Positions 51,831 through 64,000 of a stretch of 64,000 bases of DNA are shown here, piece after piece. The position numbers were made by a program, and so were the translations under genes. The stretch comes from Pandoraea terrigena (GTDB lineage Bacteria > Pseudomonadota > Gammaproteobacteria > Burkholderiales > Burkholderiaceae). The first letter of the stretch is position 1. Every line of letters begins with the position of its first letter. The notes under the pieces are model-generated. The model was not told the DNA's origin. It worked only from the letters and a program-made list of their open reading frames with translations, and ran no database searches. The stretch spans positions 620,001 through 684,000 of the forward strand of contig NZ_CABPRU010000002.1 in assembly GCF_902459705.1 (NCBI RefSeq), in the 5' to 3' direction.

Positions 51831-51877
51831 ACACTAGATCTAGTGTCGCAGTGCACGATAACCACTATACCTAGTGT
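51831..51877. promoter_or_regulatory. Pair of NrdR boxes controlling nrdB
   Basis: Box 1 is the perfect palindrome ACACTAGATCTAGTGT (51831-51846) and box 2 is CCACTATACCTAGTGT (51862-51877), close to the NrdR consensus ACACWATATATWGTGT. Their spacing is exactly 31 bp, three helical turns, as known for NrdR. Box 2 contains a minus-strand TATAGT (51864-51869) that could be the nrdB -10, so NrdR would block it. The rest of the 545-bp gap (51532-52076) holds the nrdB leader and the epimerase promoter side. Confidence 0.85.
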
Positions 51878-52076
51878 TTACCGGCATTCCCGGGTGCCAG
51901 ACGGCCCGCCTTGCGGGACCGGCATCTTGCCATGAAACGGCACCGTACGACAGCGATGATGGTGCGTCCACGGGTGGCGCGGCGTCACATTGGCGTATCC
52001 TGTCGCGACGGCGGACCGGAACGATAGATTTCGGCGTGCGCCACCTCAAAAGACGTCGATGAAGGAGATACCGACG

Positions 52077-53039
52077 ATGACATTCGCAGGCGCCGACGAC
52101 ACACAGGCGACAGCAGGCTCGCCTGGCCCGACACCACGCACCCTCACCCCCGGCAAGCCGATCCGCCTGTCGGCGGGCTCGCTCGTGGCCGAGGTTCAAT
52201 CGAGCTGCGGCGGACGGCTCTCACGACTCGCTCACCGCGACGCGCGCGGCGATGTCTTCGACTACCTCGTCCCGCTCGGCAGCGATCCGTTCGCGTCGGA
52301 CGAGTGGCCGAAGGCCGGGGCCTTTCCGATGCTGCCGTATACCAATATGTTGCGCGACGACACGCTGCACTGGCGGGACCGCACGATCATCGTTCGCGAG
52401 ACACCGGCAGCATCGAGTTCTCTGCATGGCTGGGGGCTGCGTCGCGTGTGGGACGTCGTCGACGAAAGCCCGCACTGCTGCGTGCTGCAACTGGACAGTC
52501 CCGCACAACCCGAATGGCCCTGGCACTATCAGGCGTACCTCTCGGTCACGCTCGACGAGCAGGGCGTCGACATGCAACTGTCGATCACCAACCTCTCGAC
52601 GCCGGACATGCCTGCCGGACTCGGCCTGCATCCTTACTTCCACTGGCCTGCCGGCGCGCGGCTGACGTTCGCGTCGGGAGCGATCTGGCGTTCGCCTTCC
52701 GAGGATAGTCGTTGGCCGAGTGAGCAACGCGTACCGGTCGCCGAGATCGAAGTGGTGTCTGTCGGCGGCGGACTCGATACCGAAGGGCGTTCCACCTGGT
52801 TCGCCGAAGTGCCGGTCGAGTCGGAGCGATTCGACGCACGCATCGACTACGCCGGAGGACTGCACTCGGCCACGGTACGCAGCAGCGACGCCACCTGGCT
52901 CGTGATCCACTCCCCTGCCGGGCGTCCCTACCTCTGCCTGGAACCGTCGACGCATCGGGTCGGCGAGTTCGACGACGATCACGCCGTAGTGTCGCACGGA
53001 CAAACGCTCGAACTGTCGATGCGCATCGATCTGACCTGA
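52077..53039 (+). CDS. Aldose 1-epimerase-family protein
   Basis: A 320-residue galactose mutarotase-like protein. It has GRLSRLAHRDARGD near the N-terminus, the family's GAFPMLPYTNMLRDDTLHWR, SSLHGWGLRRVW with the first active-site His, and GLHPYFHWP with the second His, plus E-x-STHRVGEFD near the end. It would interconvert alpha and beta anomers of an unidentified sugar. AAGGAG nine bases before ATG 52077 decides this start over ATG 52059. It lies between nrdB and nrdA on the opposite strand; no sugar pathway genes are adjacent. Confidence 0.88.
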   Translation: MTFAGADDTQATAGSPGPTPRTLTPGKPIRLSAGSLVAEVQSSCGGRLSRLAHRDARGDVFDYLVPLGSDPFASDEWPKAGAFPMLPYTNMLRDDTLHWRDRTIIVRETPAASSSLHGWGLRRVWDVVDESPHCCVLQLDSPAQPEWPWHYQAYLSVTLDEQGVDMQLSITNLSTPDMPAGLGLHPYFHWPAGARLTFASGAIWRSPSEDSRWPSEQRVPVAEIEVVSVGGGLDTEGRSTWFAEVPVESERFDARIDYAGGLHSATVRSSDATWLVIHSPAGRPYLCLEPSTHRVGEFDDDHAVVSHGQTLELSMRIDLT

Positions 53040-53086
53040 GCGCTCGGCGGCGGCAACGTCGGCCGTCATCTCGACGCCAGAAACGC

Positions 53087-53128
53087 TTGGGGCCAGTGCC
53101 AAGGTGCAAACCTCGGGACTGGCCCCAA
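53087..53128. other. Large interrupted hairpin between epimerase and nrdA
   Basis: TTGGGGCCAGT and ACTGGCCCCAA (11 bp) enclose a symmetrical internal loop and an inner AGGT-gcaa-ACCT stem. It lies between the converging genes but has no T-run on either side. It may act as a terminator of the weak kind or as a 3' stabiliser. Confidence 0.65.
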
Positions 53129-53147
53129 TCTCATCGCAAGCTTTGGC

Positions 53148-56099
<2,952 letters not shown>

Positions 56100-56162
56100 G
56101 TAAAAACTCCCGTTCCAATGAGATGGTGCTGTTAGCGCGTTCTTACCAGGGTTACGGCCGGC

Positions 56163-56183
56163 AAAAATGCGCCCTGGGGCGCC
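56163..56183 (-). promoter_or_regulatory. Terminator-like hairpin in the nrdA leader
   Basis: Read toward nrdA, GCGCC and GGCGC pair around a four-base loop and are followed by ATTTTTG. It lies 64 bases before the nrdA start, inside a leader of about 260 nt that is predicted from the -10 at 56374-56379. The stem is short. The nrdB leader has a similar arrangement. Confidence 0.4.
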
Positions 56184-56336
56184 GATGGAGCGAAGTGCTG
56201 GACACCGCACGACCGACGGACGGCCAAGGGTTCAGGTGTCCGCTGCACGGCTTTGCTGCAGTGCCGCCCCGCAAATACGCCGCAGGAAAAGCACGGTATT
56301 GATGGCGATTGCATTCTGTGCCGAACTCAACATCAA

Positions 56337-56383
56337 CCACTAGATGTAGTGGTCGGCACTGGAATTGACACTAAGTATAGTGG
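56337..56383. promoter_or_regulatory. Pair of NrdR boxes controlling nrdA
   Basis: Box 1 is CCACTAGATGTAGTGG (56337-56352), box 2 ACACTAAGTATAGTGG (56368-56383), again exactly 31 bp apart. Box 2 covers a minus-strand TATACT (56374-56379) with TTGCGG 16 bases upstream, so the nrdA promoter lies under it. Same layout as at nrdB. The rest of the 374-bp gap between nrdA and ampD shows only the leader hairpin described separately. Confidence 0.85.
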
Positions 56384-56473
56384 AGATGACGCACTCCGCA
56401 AACCCAAAAATTTCTCTCGCCCGGAAGGCCCGTGGCATCGTCGTGTCAAGCAAAACCTGCCCCCGGATGGGGA

Positions 56474-57073
56474 TTATTCGGCCGGCTGAAATGGCAGCGC
56501 CTCCGGGTTGAGCGCTGCCATCCGGCGCAATCGCTGCCACTCGAAGTACGGTCCCGGGTCCGTCTTCCGACCCGGGGCAATATCGGCATGTCCGGCCACG
56601 GTTTGAATCGGATAATGCTCACGCAACGCGCGCGTGAGCGCTGCCAGCGTGACGTACTGCGCTGCCGTAAACGGCACGTCGTCGGTACCCTCCAACTCCA
56701 CGCCGATCGAAAAATCGTTGCAGCGCGTTCGCCCTTCGAACGACGACGCCCCGGCATGCCAGGCACGCGCGTCGCACGACACGAACTGCTGCAACGCACC
56801 ATCGCGCCGCACCAGAAAGTGCGACGAGACCTGCACACCGCGGATCTCATCGAAGAACGGATGCGCGTCGTGGTCGAGCCGGTTCTGGAAGAACGCGGCG
56901 ATCTCGTCGCCACCGAATTGACCGGGCGGCAACGAAATATTGTGCACGACGAGCAGGTCGGTCGGCATGCCCTCTGGACGCCGGTCGAAGTTGGGCGACG
57001 GCAACCGCTCGGCTTCGCGTATCCAGCCATCGGCGTCGAGCGTGAGCACCAGGCCGGGGTCCGGCGCGTTCAT
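56474..57073 (-). CDS. ampD: 1,6-anhydro-N-acetylmuramyl-L-alanine amidase AmpD
   Basis: A cytosolic zinc amidase that removes the peptide from anhydro-muropeptides, feeding recycling and lowering the signal for beta-lactamase induction. Of 199 residues the zinc ligands are H44 (VVHNIS), H162 (AGHADIAPGRKTDPGPYF) and D172, with catalytic E126 (IGVELEGT) and K170, all conserved with Citrobacter AmpD. No ampE or ampR is nearby. There is no signal peptide, which separates it from the periplasmic AmiD type. Confidence 0.95.
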   Translation of the reverse strand: MNAPDPGLVLTLDADGWIREAERLPSPNFDRRPEGMPTDLLVVHNISLPPGQFGGDEIAAFFQNRLDHDAHPFFDEIRGVQVSSHFLVRRDGALQQFVSCDARAWHAGASSFEGRTRCNDFSIGVELEGTDDVPFTAAQYVTLAALTRALREHYPIQTVAGHADIAPGRKTDPGPYFEWQRLRRMAALNPEALPFQPAE

Positions 57074-57551
57074 GCGTCACCTCGGCGCAGCAAGGCACGC
57101 GTCGTGACGCGGCCGCACGACCGGGGCGCAAGGCGAGGGTGCGCGGATGACTGGAGCATGACGGGCACAGCGGACTCCCGTAGAGCGAGGGGCGCCATTG
57201 TAGCCCACTTGGCGCAACACCGTCGGCGGCATGTCCGGCGTGGGCAACGGGTGAACCCGCCACGCGTGGCCGGTAGCGCGCCAACCGTTGTCATCCCGTC
57301 AAGGGCGTCCAGGGAGTCAAGGGAACCGCCCAAAGAAGAAGCCTCCCGCCTTACCCGGCCGAGAGGCTTCTGTGGGCGTGACCACGCCCGGGGATGATGT
57401 CGCTCTCGTGCCGTACGGCACGTGCACCATCCCGCGCCGCTCACAGGTGCGGCGCTCCTGGCCGTCGCCGGCCGGTGAAACGCATTGCCTTCGCCAACCC
57501 TGTCATCGCTTTCGATACAGTGCCCTCGCTTAACGCCATGATCGCCATCGA
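57074..57551. other. 478-bp gap between ampD and a DUF1269-type gene
   Basis: No gene is visible. It carries a minus-strand TACAAT (57197-57202) that may be the ampD -10, the terminator at 57337-57371, a GGGCGT/ACGCCC hairpin near 57374-57389, and a perfect 16-bp palindrome CGTGCCGTACGGCACG at 57407-57422. A frame open at 57288-57533 has no ribosome site and is ignored. Confidence 0.55.
57337..57371 (-). terminator. Probable terminator of the DUF1269-type gene
   Basis: AGAAGCCTC and GAGGCTTCT pair across a 17-base GC-rich loop. Read on the minus strand the stem is followed by TTCTTTG, a T-rich but interrupted tail. It is 180 bases past the gene's stop. Confidence 0.5.
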
Positions 57552-58070
57552 TCAAGGAAAGGCTGGAATGGCGGACTCCACCCCTTCCATGTGCGCTTCG
57601 GGGTGATGGGCCTTCAGCATCTCGCGAATCTCATCGACGCGACCGTCACGCACATCCACCATCAGCAGAATCATGCCGCGCTCAAGCGGCTCGCGAAACG
57701 CCTTGAGTCGCGAGTTCGGCACCGACACGCCGATCATGCTCGACACCCAGGCGCCAAAGAGCGCACCGAGCGGTGCCGTCACAATCATCAATTCCCACTG
57801 GGGCCGCGCGCCCACGATGGGGAAAAACGCGGCGACTGCACCGACTGCCAGACCACAGAACCCGCCGATCACGAGCCCGGCTTCGGCGCCGTGCACGATA
57901 TCGGAACTCTGTAGCAGGTTAGCCTCGTGCAGTCCCTCCAGTTCCATTTCGTCACGTGCCATAAAGTGGATGTGACGCTCCTCGACCCGGGAGAGCAATA
58001 AATCGCTCATCGTGCGCTGGGCACTCGCCAGATCGGGAAGAAGAAAATACATCCGTCTGCGCATTAGCAT
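57552..58070 (-). CDS. DUF1269-type small membrane protein
   Basis: A 172-residue protein with a soluble N-terminal part (RRRMYFLLPDLASAQRTMSD), a glycine-zipper membrane segment (GLVIGGFCGLAVGAVAAFFP), a second hydrophobic stretch (MIVTAPLGALFGAWVSSMIG), and a C-terminal betaalpha domain (MILLMVDVRDGRVDEIREML). It resembles DUF1269/general-stress-type proteins of unknown role. AGGAGG seven bases before ATG 58070 settles the start over the longer frame. Confidence 0.8.
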   Translation of the reverse strand: MLMRRRMYFLLPDLASAQRTMSDLLLSRVEERHIHFMARDEMELEGLHEANLLQSSDIVHGAEAGLVIGGFCGLAVGAVAAFFPIVGARPQWELMIVTAPLGALFGAWVSSMIGVSVPNSRLKAFREPLERGMILLMVDVRDGRVDEIREMLKAHHPEAHMEGVESAIPAFP

Positions 58071-58241
58071 GTTGCGCCCTCCTGTCGTCATGCCCCTCGA
58101 TGATTATTCTGTTTGTGAGCGGGGCCGGTTACTGTGTTTTAGTGCATGCGGCAGGCATGCGCAAGCCGGCACGTGCAGGTGCCGTGATGGGAACCACGGG
58201 AGAATGTCGCATCGCTGCGCGGCGGGGCCGCCCAGCGGGAC

Positions 58242-58520
58242 TCAGGCGCGTCGTTCGCGCGCCAGGTAGGCGTCGCGGTGTTCACCGCTGCAAAAGTGCC
58301 TGCCGCCCGCGCCGGCGATGGCCTCGCTCTCGGGAAGATAGGTATCGCACTCGCTGCACCGCACCATGCGCTCGGCCGGCGGCAGCGCCTGACGCGCCGT
58401 CGTGCGCGCGTCGTTCGCGCCCGGGGGCCGCATGCGCTCGCTATTGCGCTTGCGCTCGTTGCTTCGCATCCACCATGTGCCAACGATCAGCAGCACCAGT
58501 AACAACAGGATATTGCGCAT
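58242..58520 (-). CDS. PP0621-family small membrane protein with cysteine motifs
   Basis: A 92-residue protein with one N-terminal membrane helix (ILLLLVLLIVGTWWM), a basic linker and a C-terminal zinc-ribbon-like module: C55 and C58 in RCSECDTYLPESEA, C77 and H81 in HFCSGEHRDAYL. The PP0621 family is uncharacterised and is often beside ccsA-like and ffh genes. It starts six bases after the CcsA-like gene, so the two are cotranscribed. Confidence 0.83.
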   Translation of the reverse strand: MRNILLLLVLLIVGTWWMRSNERKRNSERMRPPGANDARTTARQALPPAERMVRCSECDTYLPESEAIAGAGGRHFCSGEHRDAYLARERRA

Positions 58521-58526
58521 CGCGCT

Positions 58527-59411
58527 TCAAGTCTCCGTCATGCGATGCAGCACCACCTCAAGCACGAAGCGAGAACCGACATACGCCAACAACAGCGCCA
58601 CGAACGACGCCAGAACCCAACGTAGCGCGATCTTGCCGCGCCACCCATAGAAGTGCCGGCCCAGCAGCACCGCGCCGAACATCAGCCACGACACCACCGC
58701 GAACACGGTCTTGTGATCGATGCGCACCGCACGCCCGAACAGCGCCTCGGAGAACATCACGCCGGAGATCAACGTCAGGGTCAGCAGCACGAACCCTGCG
58801 CCGATCAACCGGAACAACAGCTTTTCCATCGTGAGCAACGGCGGCAACGTCTCAAGCCAGTGCGAGAGCCAACCGGCCGCGTCGCCGCGGCGCGACGGAT
58901 GCAGTTGCCGCTCGGCGTACAGCATCAACAGCGCGTGCAGCGCAGCCAACGCGAACAGCCCATAGGCCATGTTGGCGATGATGAAGTGCGCCTTGAAAAT
59001 CGGCTCCGCCGCATAACCCAGGATGCGCACATCCGGAAAAATCATCGGCAGCACGCAGGCAACGGCGGCCACAGGGGTCACCATCAACCGCAGGCTGTCG
59101 AGCGGAAAGAAGAAACTCTCGATCCAGTAGATCCCGACCGAGAGCCACAGCATGGCCGAGAGCATGTACGCGAAACCGAAATGCATACTGTCGGCGCGGA
59201 AGATCGTTTGATGCAGCAACGCCCCGTGCAACGCGAGCGTGACGAACAGCGAAAGCTGCATCGGCCAGCGCGATGGCTTACCCGCGACCGGCACAGGTGC
59301 GACCTGCCCGCCCGCCAGTGCGAGCGCAGCGTTGCGTCGGTACCCTTGCCACGAACAAACCGCCAATCCGGCGTAGAGGATGGCGGTCAGCGCATACAGT
59401 AAAATAGTCAT
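58527..59411 (-). CDS. CcsA/YpjD-family cytochrome c assembly-like inner membrane protein
   Basis: A 294-residue polytopic protein with about eight membrane helices. It has ALHGALLHQTIF, WLSVGIYWIESFFFPL, KAHFIIANMAYGLFALAALH and VRIDHKTVFAVVSWLMFG with the conserved His residues of the CcsA/CcmF-like haem-handling family. YpjD of E. coli, its likely equivalent, has the same divergent position beside ffh, and its function is not settled. The tryptophan-rich WWD signature is not evident here, so haem export is doubtful. Confidence 0.83.
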   Translation of the reverse strand: MTILLYALTAILYAGLAVCSWQGYRRNAALALAGGQVAPVPVAGKPSRWPMQLSLFVTLALHGALLHQTIFRADSMHFGFAYMLSAMLWLSVGIYWIESFFFPLDSLRLMVTPVAAVACVLPMIFPDVRILGYAAEPIFKAHFIIANMAYGLFALAALHALLMLYAERQLHPSRRGDAAGWLSHWLETLPPLLTMEKLLFRLIGAGFVLLTLTLISGVMFSEALFGRAVRIDHKTVFAVVSWLMFGAVLLGRHFYGWRGKIALRWVLASFVALLLAYVGSRFVLEVVLHRMTET

Positions 59412-59524
59412 GTTTGAAGTTTACACCAGCCCATGACGGGCGCGCTGCCGTGCTCGCCCGGCGTCCCTCCGGGGCCGAACGGCGGGGCGAACGGGGCCGC
59501 TGCAGGTCTTACAGGATACGTTTC

Positions 59525-60889
59525 ATGCTCGACAATCTCACTACGCGCCTAGCCAAGGTCGTCAAGACGCTGCGCGGCGAAGCCCGCCTGACCGAGGCCA
59601 ACACGCAGGAAATGCTGCGTGAAGTCCGTCTCGCCCTGCTCGAGGCCGACGTCGCCCTGCCCGTGGTGCGCGATTTCGTCGCCAAGGTCAGGGAGAAGGC
59701 GCTCGGCGAGGAAGTCATTTCCAGCCTCTCGCCGGGCCAGGCGCTCGTCGGCGTGGTGCAGCGCGAGCTGACCGCGCTCATGGGCGGCGATTACGAAGGC
59801 CGCGCCGCCGAACTCAATCTCGCGACCACCCCGCCCGCCATCATCCTGATGGCCGGTCTGCAAGGTGCCGGCAAGACGACCACCGTCGGCAAGCTCGCCA
59901 GGCTGCTGCGCGGCCAGAAGAAGAAAGTCCTCACGGTCTCCACCGACGTCTATCGCCCGGCCGCCATCGCCCAATTGGAGACGGTGACGAAGCAGGTCGA
60001 TGCCGACTTCTTCCCGTCGCAGCCCGATCAGAAACCGGTGGACATTGCCCGCGCGGCTGTCGACTGGGCCCGACGCCATCACCATGACGTGCTGCTCGTC
60101 GACACGGCCGGCCGGCTCGGCATCGACGAAGCGATGATGCAGGAAATCAGCGCCCTGCACGCCGAGCTGAAACCGATCGAAACGCTGTTCGTCGTCGACG
60201 CCATGCTGGGTCAGGACGCCGTCAACACCGCGCGTGCCTTCAACGACGCGCTGCCGCTCACCGGCGTGGTGCTCACCAAGCTCGACGGCGACTCGCGCGG
60301 CGGTGCGGCGCTGTCGGTGCGCCACATCACCGGCAAGCCGATCAAGTTCGTCGGTGTGGGCGAAAAGCTCGACGGCCTCGAAGTCTTCTACCCGGATCGC
60401 ATGGCGAACCGGATTCTCGGCATGGGCGACATTCTCGCGCTCGTCGAGGAAGCGCAACGTGGCGTCGACGTGCAAGCCGCGCAAAAGCTCGCCGAGAAGG
60501 TCAAGAAAGGCGGCGACTTCGACCTGAACGACTTCAAGGCCCAGATCGGCCAGATGAAGAACATGGGCGGCCTGTCGTCGCTCATGGACAAGCTACCCGC
60601 GCAATTCCAGGCGGCCGCCAGCCAGACCAATATGGATCAGGCCGAGAAGCAGGTGCGTCGCATGGAGGGCATCATCAACGCGATGACGCCTTCCGAGCGC
60701 GCCAAGCCGGAACTGATCAAGGCGAGCCGCAAGCGCCGTATCGCCGCCGGTGCGGGCGTTCAAGTGCAGGAAGTCAATCGCATGCTCAATCAGTACGACC
60801 AGATGCGCACCATGATGAAGAAACTCAAAGGCGGCGGCATGATGAAGATGATGCGCAGCATGAAAGGCATGATGCCCGGTATGCGCTGA
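59525..60889 (+). CDS. ffh: Signal recognition particle protein Ffh
   Basis: It binds 4.5S RNA and signal sequences emerging from the ribosome, and delivers them to FtsY. The 454 residues comprise an N domain, the GTPase G domain with GLQGAGKTTT (111-120), LLVDTAGRLG and TKLDGDSRGGA, and a Met-rich M domain ending MMKMMRSMKGMMPGMR. ATG 59525 gives MLDNLTTRLAK. It is divergent from the CcsA-like gene. Confidence 0.97.
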   Translation: MLDNLTTRLAKVVKTLRGEARLTEANTQEMLREVRLALLEADVALPVVRDFVAKVREKALGEEVISSLSPGQALVGVVQRELTALMGGDYEGRAAELNLATTPPAIILMAGLQGAGKTTTVGKLARLLRGQKKKVLTVSTDVYRPAAIAQLETVTKQVDADFFPSQPDQKPVDIARAAVDWARRHHHDVLLVDTAGRLGIDEAMMQEISALHAELKPIETLFVVDAMLGQDAVNTARAFNDALPLTGVVLTKLDGDSRGGAALSVRHITGKPIKFVGVGEKLDGLEVFYPDRMANRILGMGDILALVEEAQRGVDVQAAQKLAEKVKKGGDFDLNDFKAQIGQMKNMGGLSSLMDKLPAQFQAAASQTNMDQAEKQVRRMEGIINAMTPSERAKPELIKASRKRRIAAGAGVQVQEVNRMLNQYDQMRTMMKKLKGGGMMKMMRSMKGMMPGMR

Positions 60890-61007
60890 CCGGGGCTTAT
60901 TCGGTTGCCTGCCGTAACGCCGGCGGGCATTCCGTATATACTCCGGGCCGCACGTAGCGCGCACGTAGCGACATCTCCCCGCAACACGTTCCACAGGGTC
61001 GCCCCAT

Positions 61008-61556
61008 ATGAACCGCGAAGAAGCCCTCGAAGTTTTCCGCAATTCCGAAGAGATCGTCTCGGCCGACGACGTGAACCGCTCCATCGACACGATGGCCAAG
61101 GCCATCAAGGACGCCGTTGGCGACGCATTCCCGATGGTGCTCTCGGTCATGGGCGGTGCGGCCGTCTTCACCGGCATGCTGCTGCCGCGCCTGGACTTCC
61201 CGCTGGAGTTCGACTACATCCACCTCTCGCGCTACAACAACACCACGACGGGTGGGGCGATGCAATGGCGCGTGGCGCCGCGCGACTCGGTGCGCGATCG
61301 GGTGGTACTCGTGCTCGACGACATCCTCGACGAAGGCGCCACCATGGCGGCAATTCGCGACCGGATCCTGGAGATGGGCGCCTCGAAGTTCTACAGCGCC
61401 GTGCTGTGCGAGAAGATCCTGACGAAGGAAAAGCCGTCGCATCCGGATTTCTGCGGCTTCACGGTGCCGGACCGCTATGTCTTCGGTTGCGGCATGGACG
61501 CCAAGGGTTACTGGCGCAACCTGCCGACGATCCGCGCGTTGACCACGCCGCGCTGA
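61008..61556 (+). CDS. hpt: Hypoxanthine-guanine phosphoribosyltransferase
   Basis: A purine salvage enzyme of the type I phosphoribosyltransferase fold, 182 residues. The PRPP-binding motif VLVLDDILDEGATM (101-114) has the adjacent Asp pair, and LSVMGGAAVFTGML and DYIHLSRY precede it. It lacks the Lys-based SYG loop of classical Hpt but matches the variant common in beta-proteobacteria. It is 118 bases after ffh and closed by a strong terminator. Choice of hypoxanthine over other purines is by family. Confidence 0.88.
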   Translation: MNREEALEVFRNSEEIVSADDVNRSIDTMAKAIKDAVGDAFPMVLSVMGGAAVFTGMLLPRLDFPLEFDYIHLSRYNNTTTGGAMQWRVAPRDSVRDRVVLVLDDILDEGATMAAIRDRILEMGASKFYSAVLCEKILTKEKPSHPDFCGFTVPDRYVFGCGMDAKGYWRNLPTIRALTTPR

Positions 61557-61596
61557 GCGCCGCCGCGGGACGACGTCCCGTTCGCATCGTGACGAC

Positions 61597-61621
61597 AAAG
61601 GGGCCTGCGAGGCCCCTTTTT
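61597..61621. terminator. Terminator between hpt and proS
   Basis: GGGGCC and GGCCCC enclose TGCGA with three A before and five T after. It ends hpt on plus; on minus only three T follow after proS. A second small hairpin CGGGAC/GTCCCG lies at 61566-61580. Confidence 0.92.
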
Positions 61622-61674
61622 CATGACTGGCACGCCAGCGAGCATGCGCCCACCGGCGTGCCACGTAGTCGCGA

Positions 61675-63414
<1,740 letters not shown>

Positions 63415-63578
63415 GCAAATTTCCGGGAAAAATGAGGGTCAACGGCGCGGACGGCGGCTCGGTCTGTTGCCGGGAGCGAGGCCGGGGCATGCCCGAACTT
63501 CGTCGCCGCCCCCTGAGACACCCGCCGGCCGTACACGCCGCCCCGGTCACCCGAGCCGCCGCCGGCCGCCGCGCCGGT

Positions 63579-63596
63579 GATTATCTGTTTATAATC
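63579..63596. promoter_or_regulatory. Facing -10 elements between proS and rppH
   Basis: The inverted repeat GATTAT-N6-ATAATC contains TATAAT on plus (63590-63595) and GATAAT on minus (63580-63585), which serve as -10 candidates for rppH and proS. Neither has a strong -35. The repeat itself could also be an operator. Confidence 0.45.
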
Positions 63597-63628
63597 GAAG
63601 CAATTTTAAAGGATTCAAGGGTGGTTGT

Positions 63629-64000
63629 ATGCTTGACCGTGAAGGCTTTCGCCCGAACGTCGGCATCATCCTCTTAAACGCACGCAATGAAGTGTTCTGG
63701 GGCAAGCGGCTGGGCGAGCACTCCTGGCAGTTCCCGCAAGGCGGCATCAAGTACGGCGAAACGCCCGAACAGGCCATGTTCCGAGAATTGCACGAGGAAA
63801 CCGGGCTAAAGCCAGAACACGTCAAAATCATCGGTCGCACGCGCGACTGGCTGCGTTATGAGGTGCCGGACAAATTCATCAAGCGCGAAGTGCGCGGACA
63901 TTACCGGGGCCAGAAGCAAATCTGGTTCCTGCTGCGCATGGTCGGCCGCGACTGCGATATCTGCCTGCGCGCCACCGAGCATCCGGAGTTCGATGCCTGG
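63629..64000 (+). CDS. rppH: RNA pyrophosphohydrolase RppH, N-terminal part
   Basis: It removes pyrophosphate from 5'-triphosphate mRNA ends and so starts decay by RNase E. The first 124 residues are present: [20 protein letters not shown], the Nudix box from G in [12 protein letters not shown] through RELHEETGL with its metal-binding glutamates, and the continuing GQKQIWFLL; the rest is past the window edge. The AGGGTGG ribosome site precedes ATG 63629. Divergent from proS, as in other Burkholderiaceae. Confidence 0.95.
   Translation, partial: MLDREGFRPNVGIILLNARNEVFWGKRLGEHSWQFPQGGIKYGETPEQAMFRELHEETGLKPEHVKIIGRTRDWLRYEVPDKFIKREVRGHYRGQKQIWFLLRMVGRDCDICLRATEHPEFDAW

Noticed and set aside
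60950-60970. A duplicated GCACGTAGC just upstream of hpt
   Set aside because: It is only two short adjacent copies in GC-rich DNA and is not more than chance would give.

Overview
The window is a gene-dense, high-GC chromosomal segment from a beta-proteobacterium of the Burkholderiaceae. The gene content and orders (lptD next to amgK-murU; leuS-lptE-holA-proA; mpl-yqiA-RNB exonuclease-tonB-aroE-mtgA; tlpA-aroQ-accB-accC-prmA; fur next to bamE) fit Burkholderia relatives, and Pandoraea is my best guess. The genus is inferred from gene order and protein resemblance, not proven. Nearly everything is core metabolism. I found no IS element, prophage, integrase, tRNA, rRNA or CRISPR array.

Layout. 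1-9 kb: the N-terminal part of lptD (minus), then on plus amgK-murU (peptidoglycan recycling), pepP-ubiH, dusB-fis and purH, closed by a strong terminator. 9-17 kb, minus: leuS-lptE-holA-proA-HutD-like, and bamE-dapB. 17-28 kb: fur (plus), tkt-gapA (minus), a spermidine-synthase-like gene, a VOC protein, rsmE and a YidB-like protein (plus), a secreted RNase Sa-type ribonuclease with its barstar inhibitor, and maeB (minus). 28-34 kb: thiL-pgpA-pncC (plus), corA and pyrF (minus), mscS (plus). 34-41 kb: the minus-strand run mpl-yqiA-RNB-tonB-aroE-mtgA. 41-49 kb: the plus-strand run from an unknown protein beside mpl through tlpA, aroQ, accBC, prmA, a zinc-ribbon membrane protein, tpx, a PfkB kinase and a glycine-zipper lipoprotein. 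49-64 kb: a histone H1-like protein with 45-bp repeats, nrdB and nrdA split by an aldose epimerase gene, ampD, small membrane proteins, a CcsA-like protein, ffh, hpt, proS and the start of rppH.

How the genes work together. Four scattered genes (amgK, murU, mpl, ampD) serve cell-wall recycling, with mtgA in synthesis. lptD, lptE and bamE belong to outer-membrane assembly. accBC starts fatty-acid synthesis. nrdA and nrdB form one class Ia ribonucleotide reductase although they are separate transcription units. Each carries two NrdR-like boxes exactly 31 bp apart, so they are probably co-repressed.

The least explained parts are non-coding: the two nrd leaders, which both hold a hairpin followed by a T-run between promoter and start codon; the AT-richer 700-bp gap upstream of the histone-like gene, which has a good promoter and a good terminator on the minus strand; and several perfect palindromes. 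I did not find a clearly new multi-gene system.
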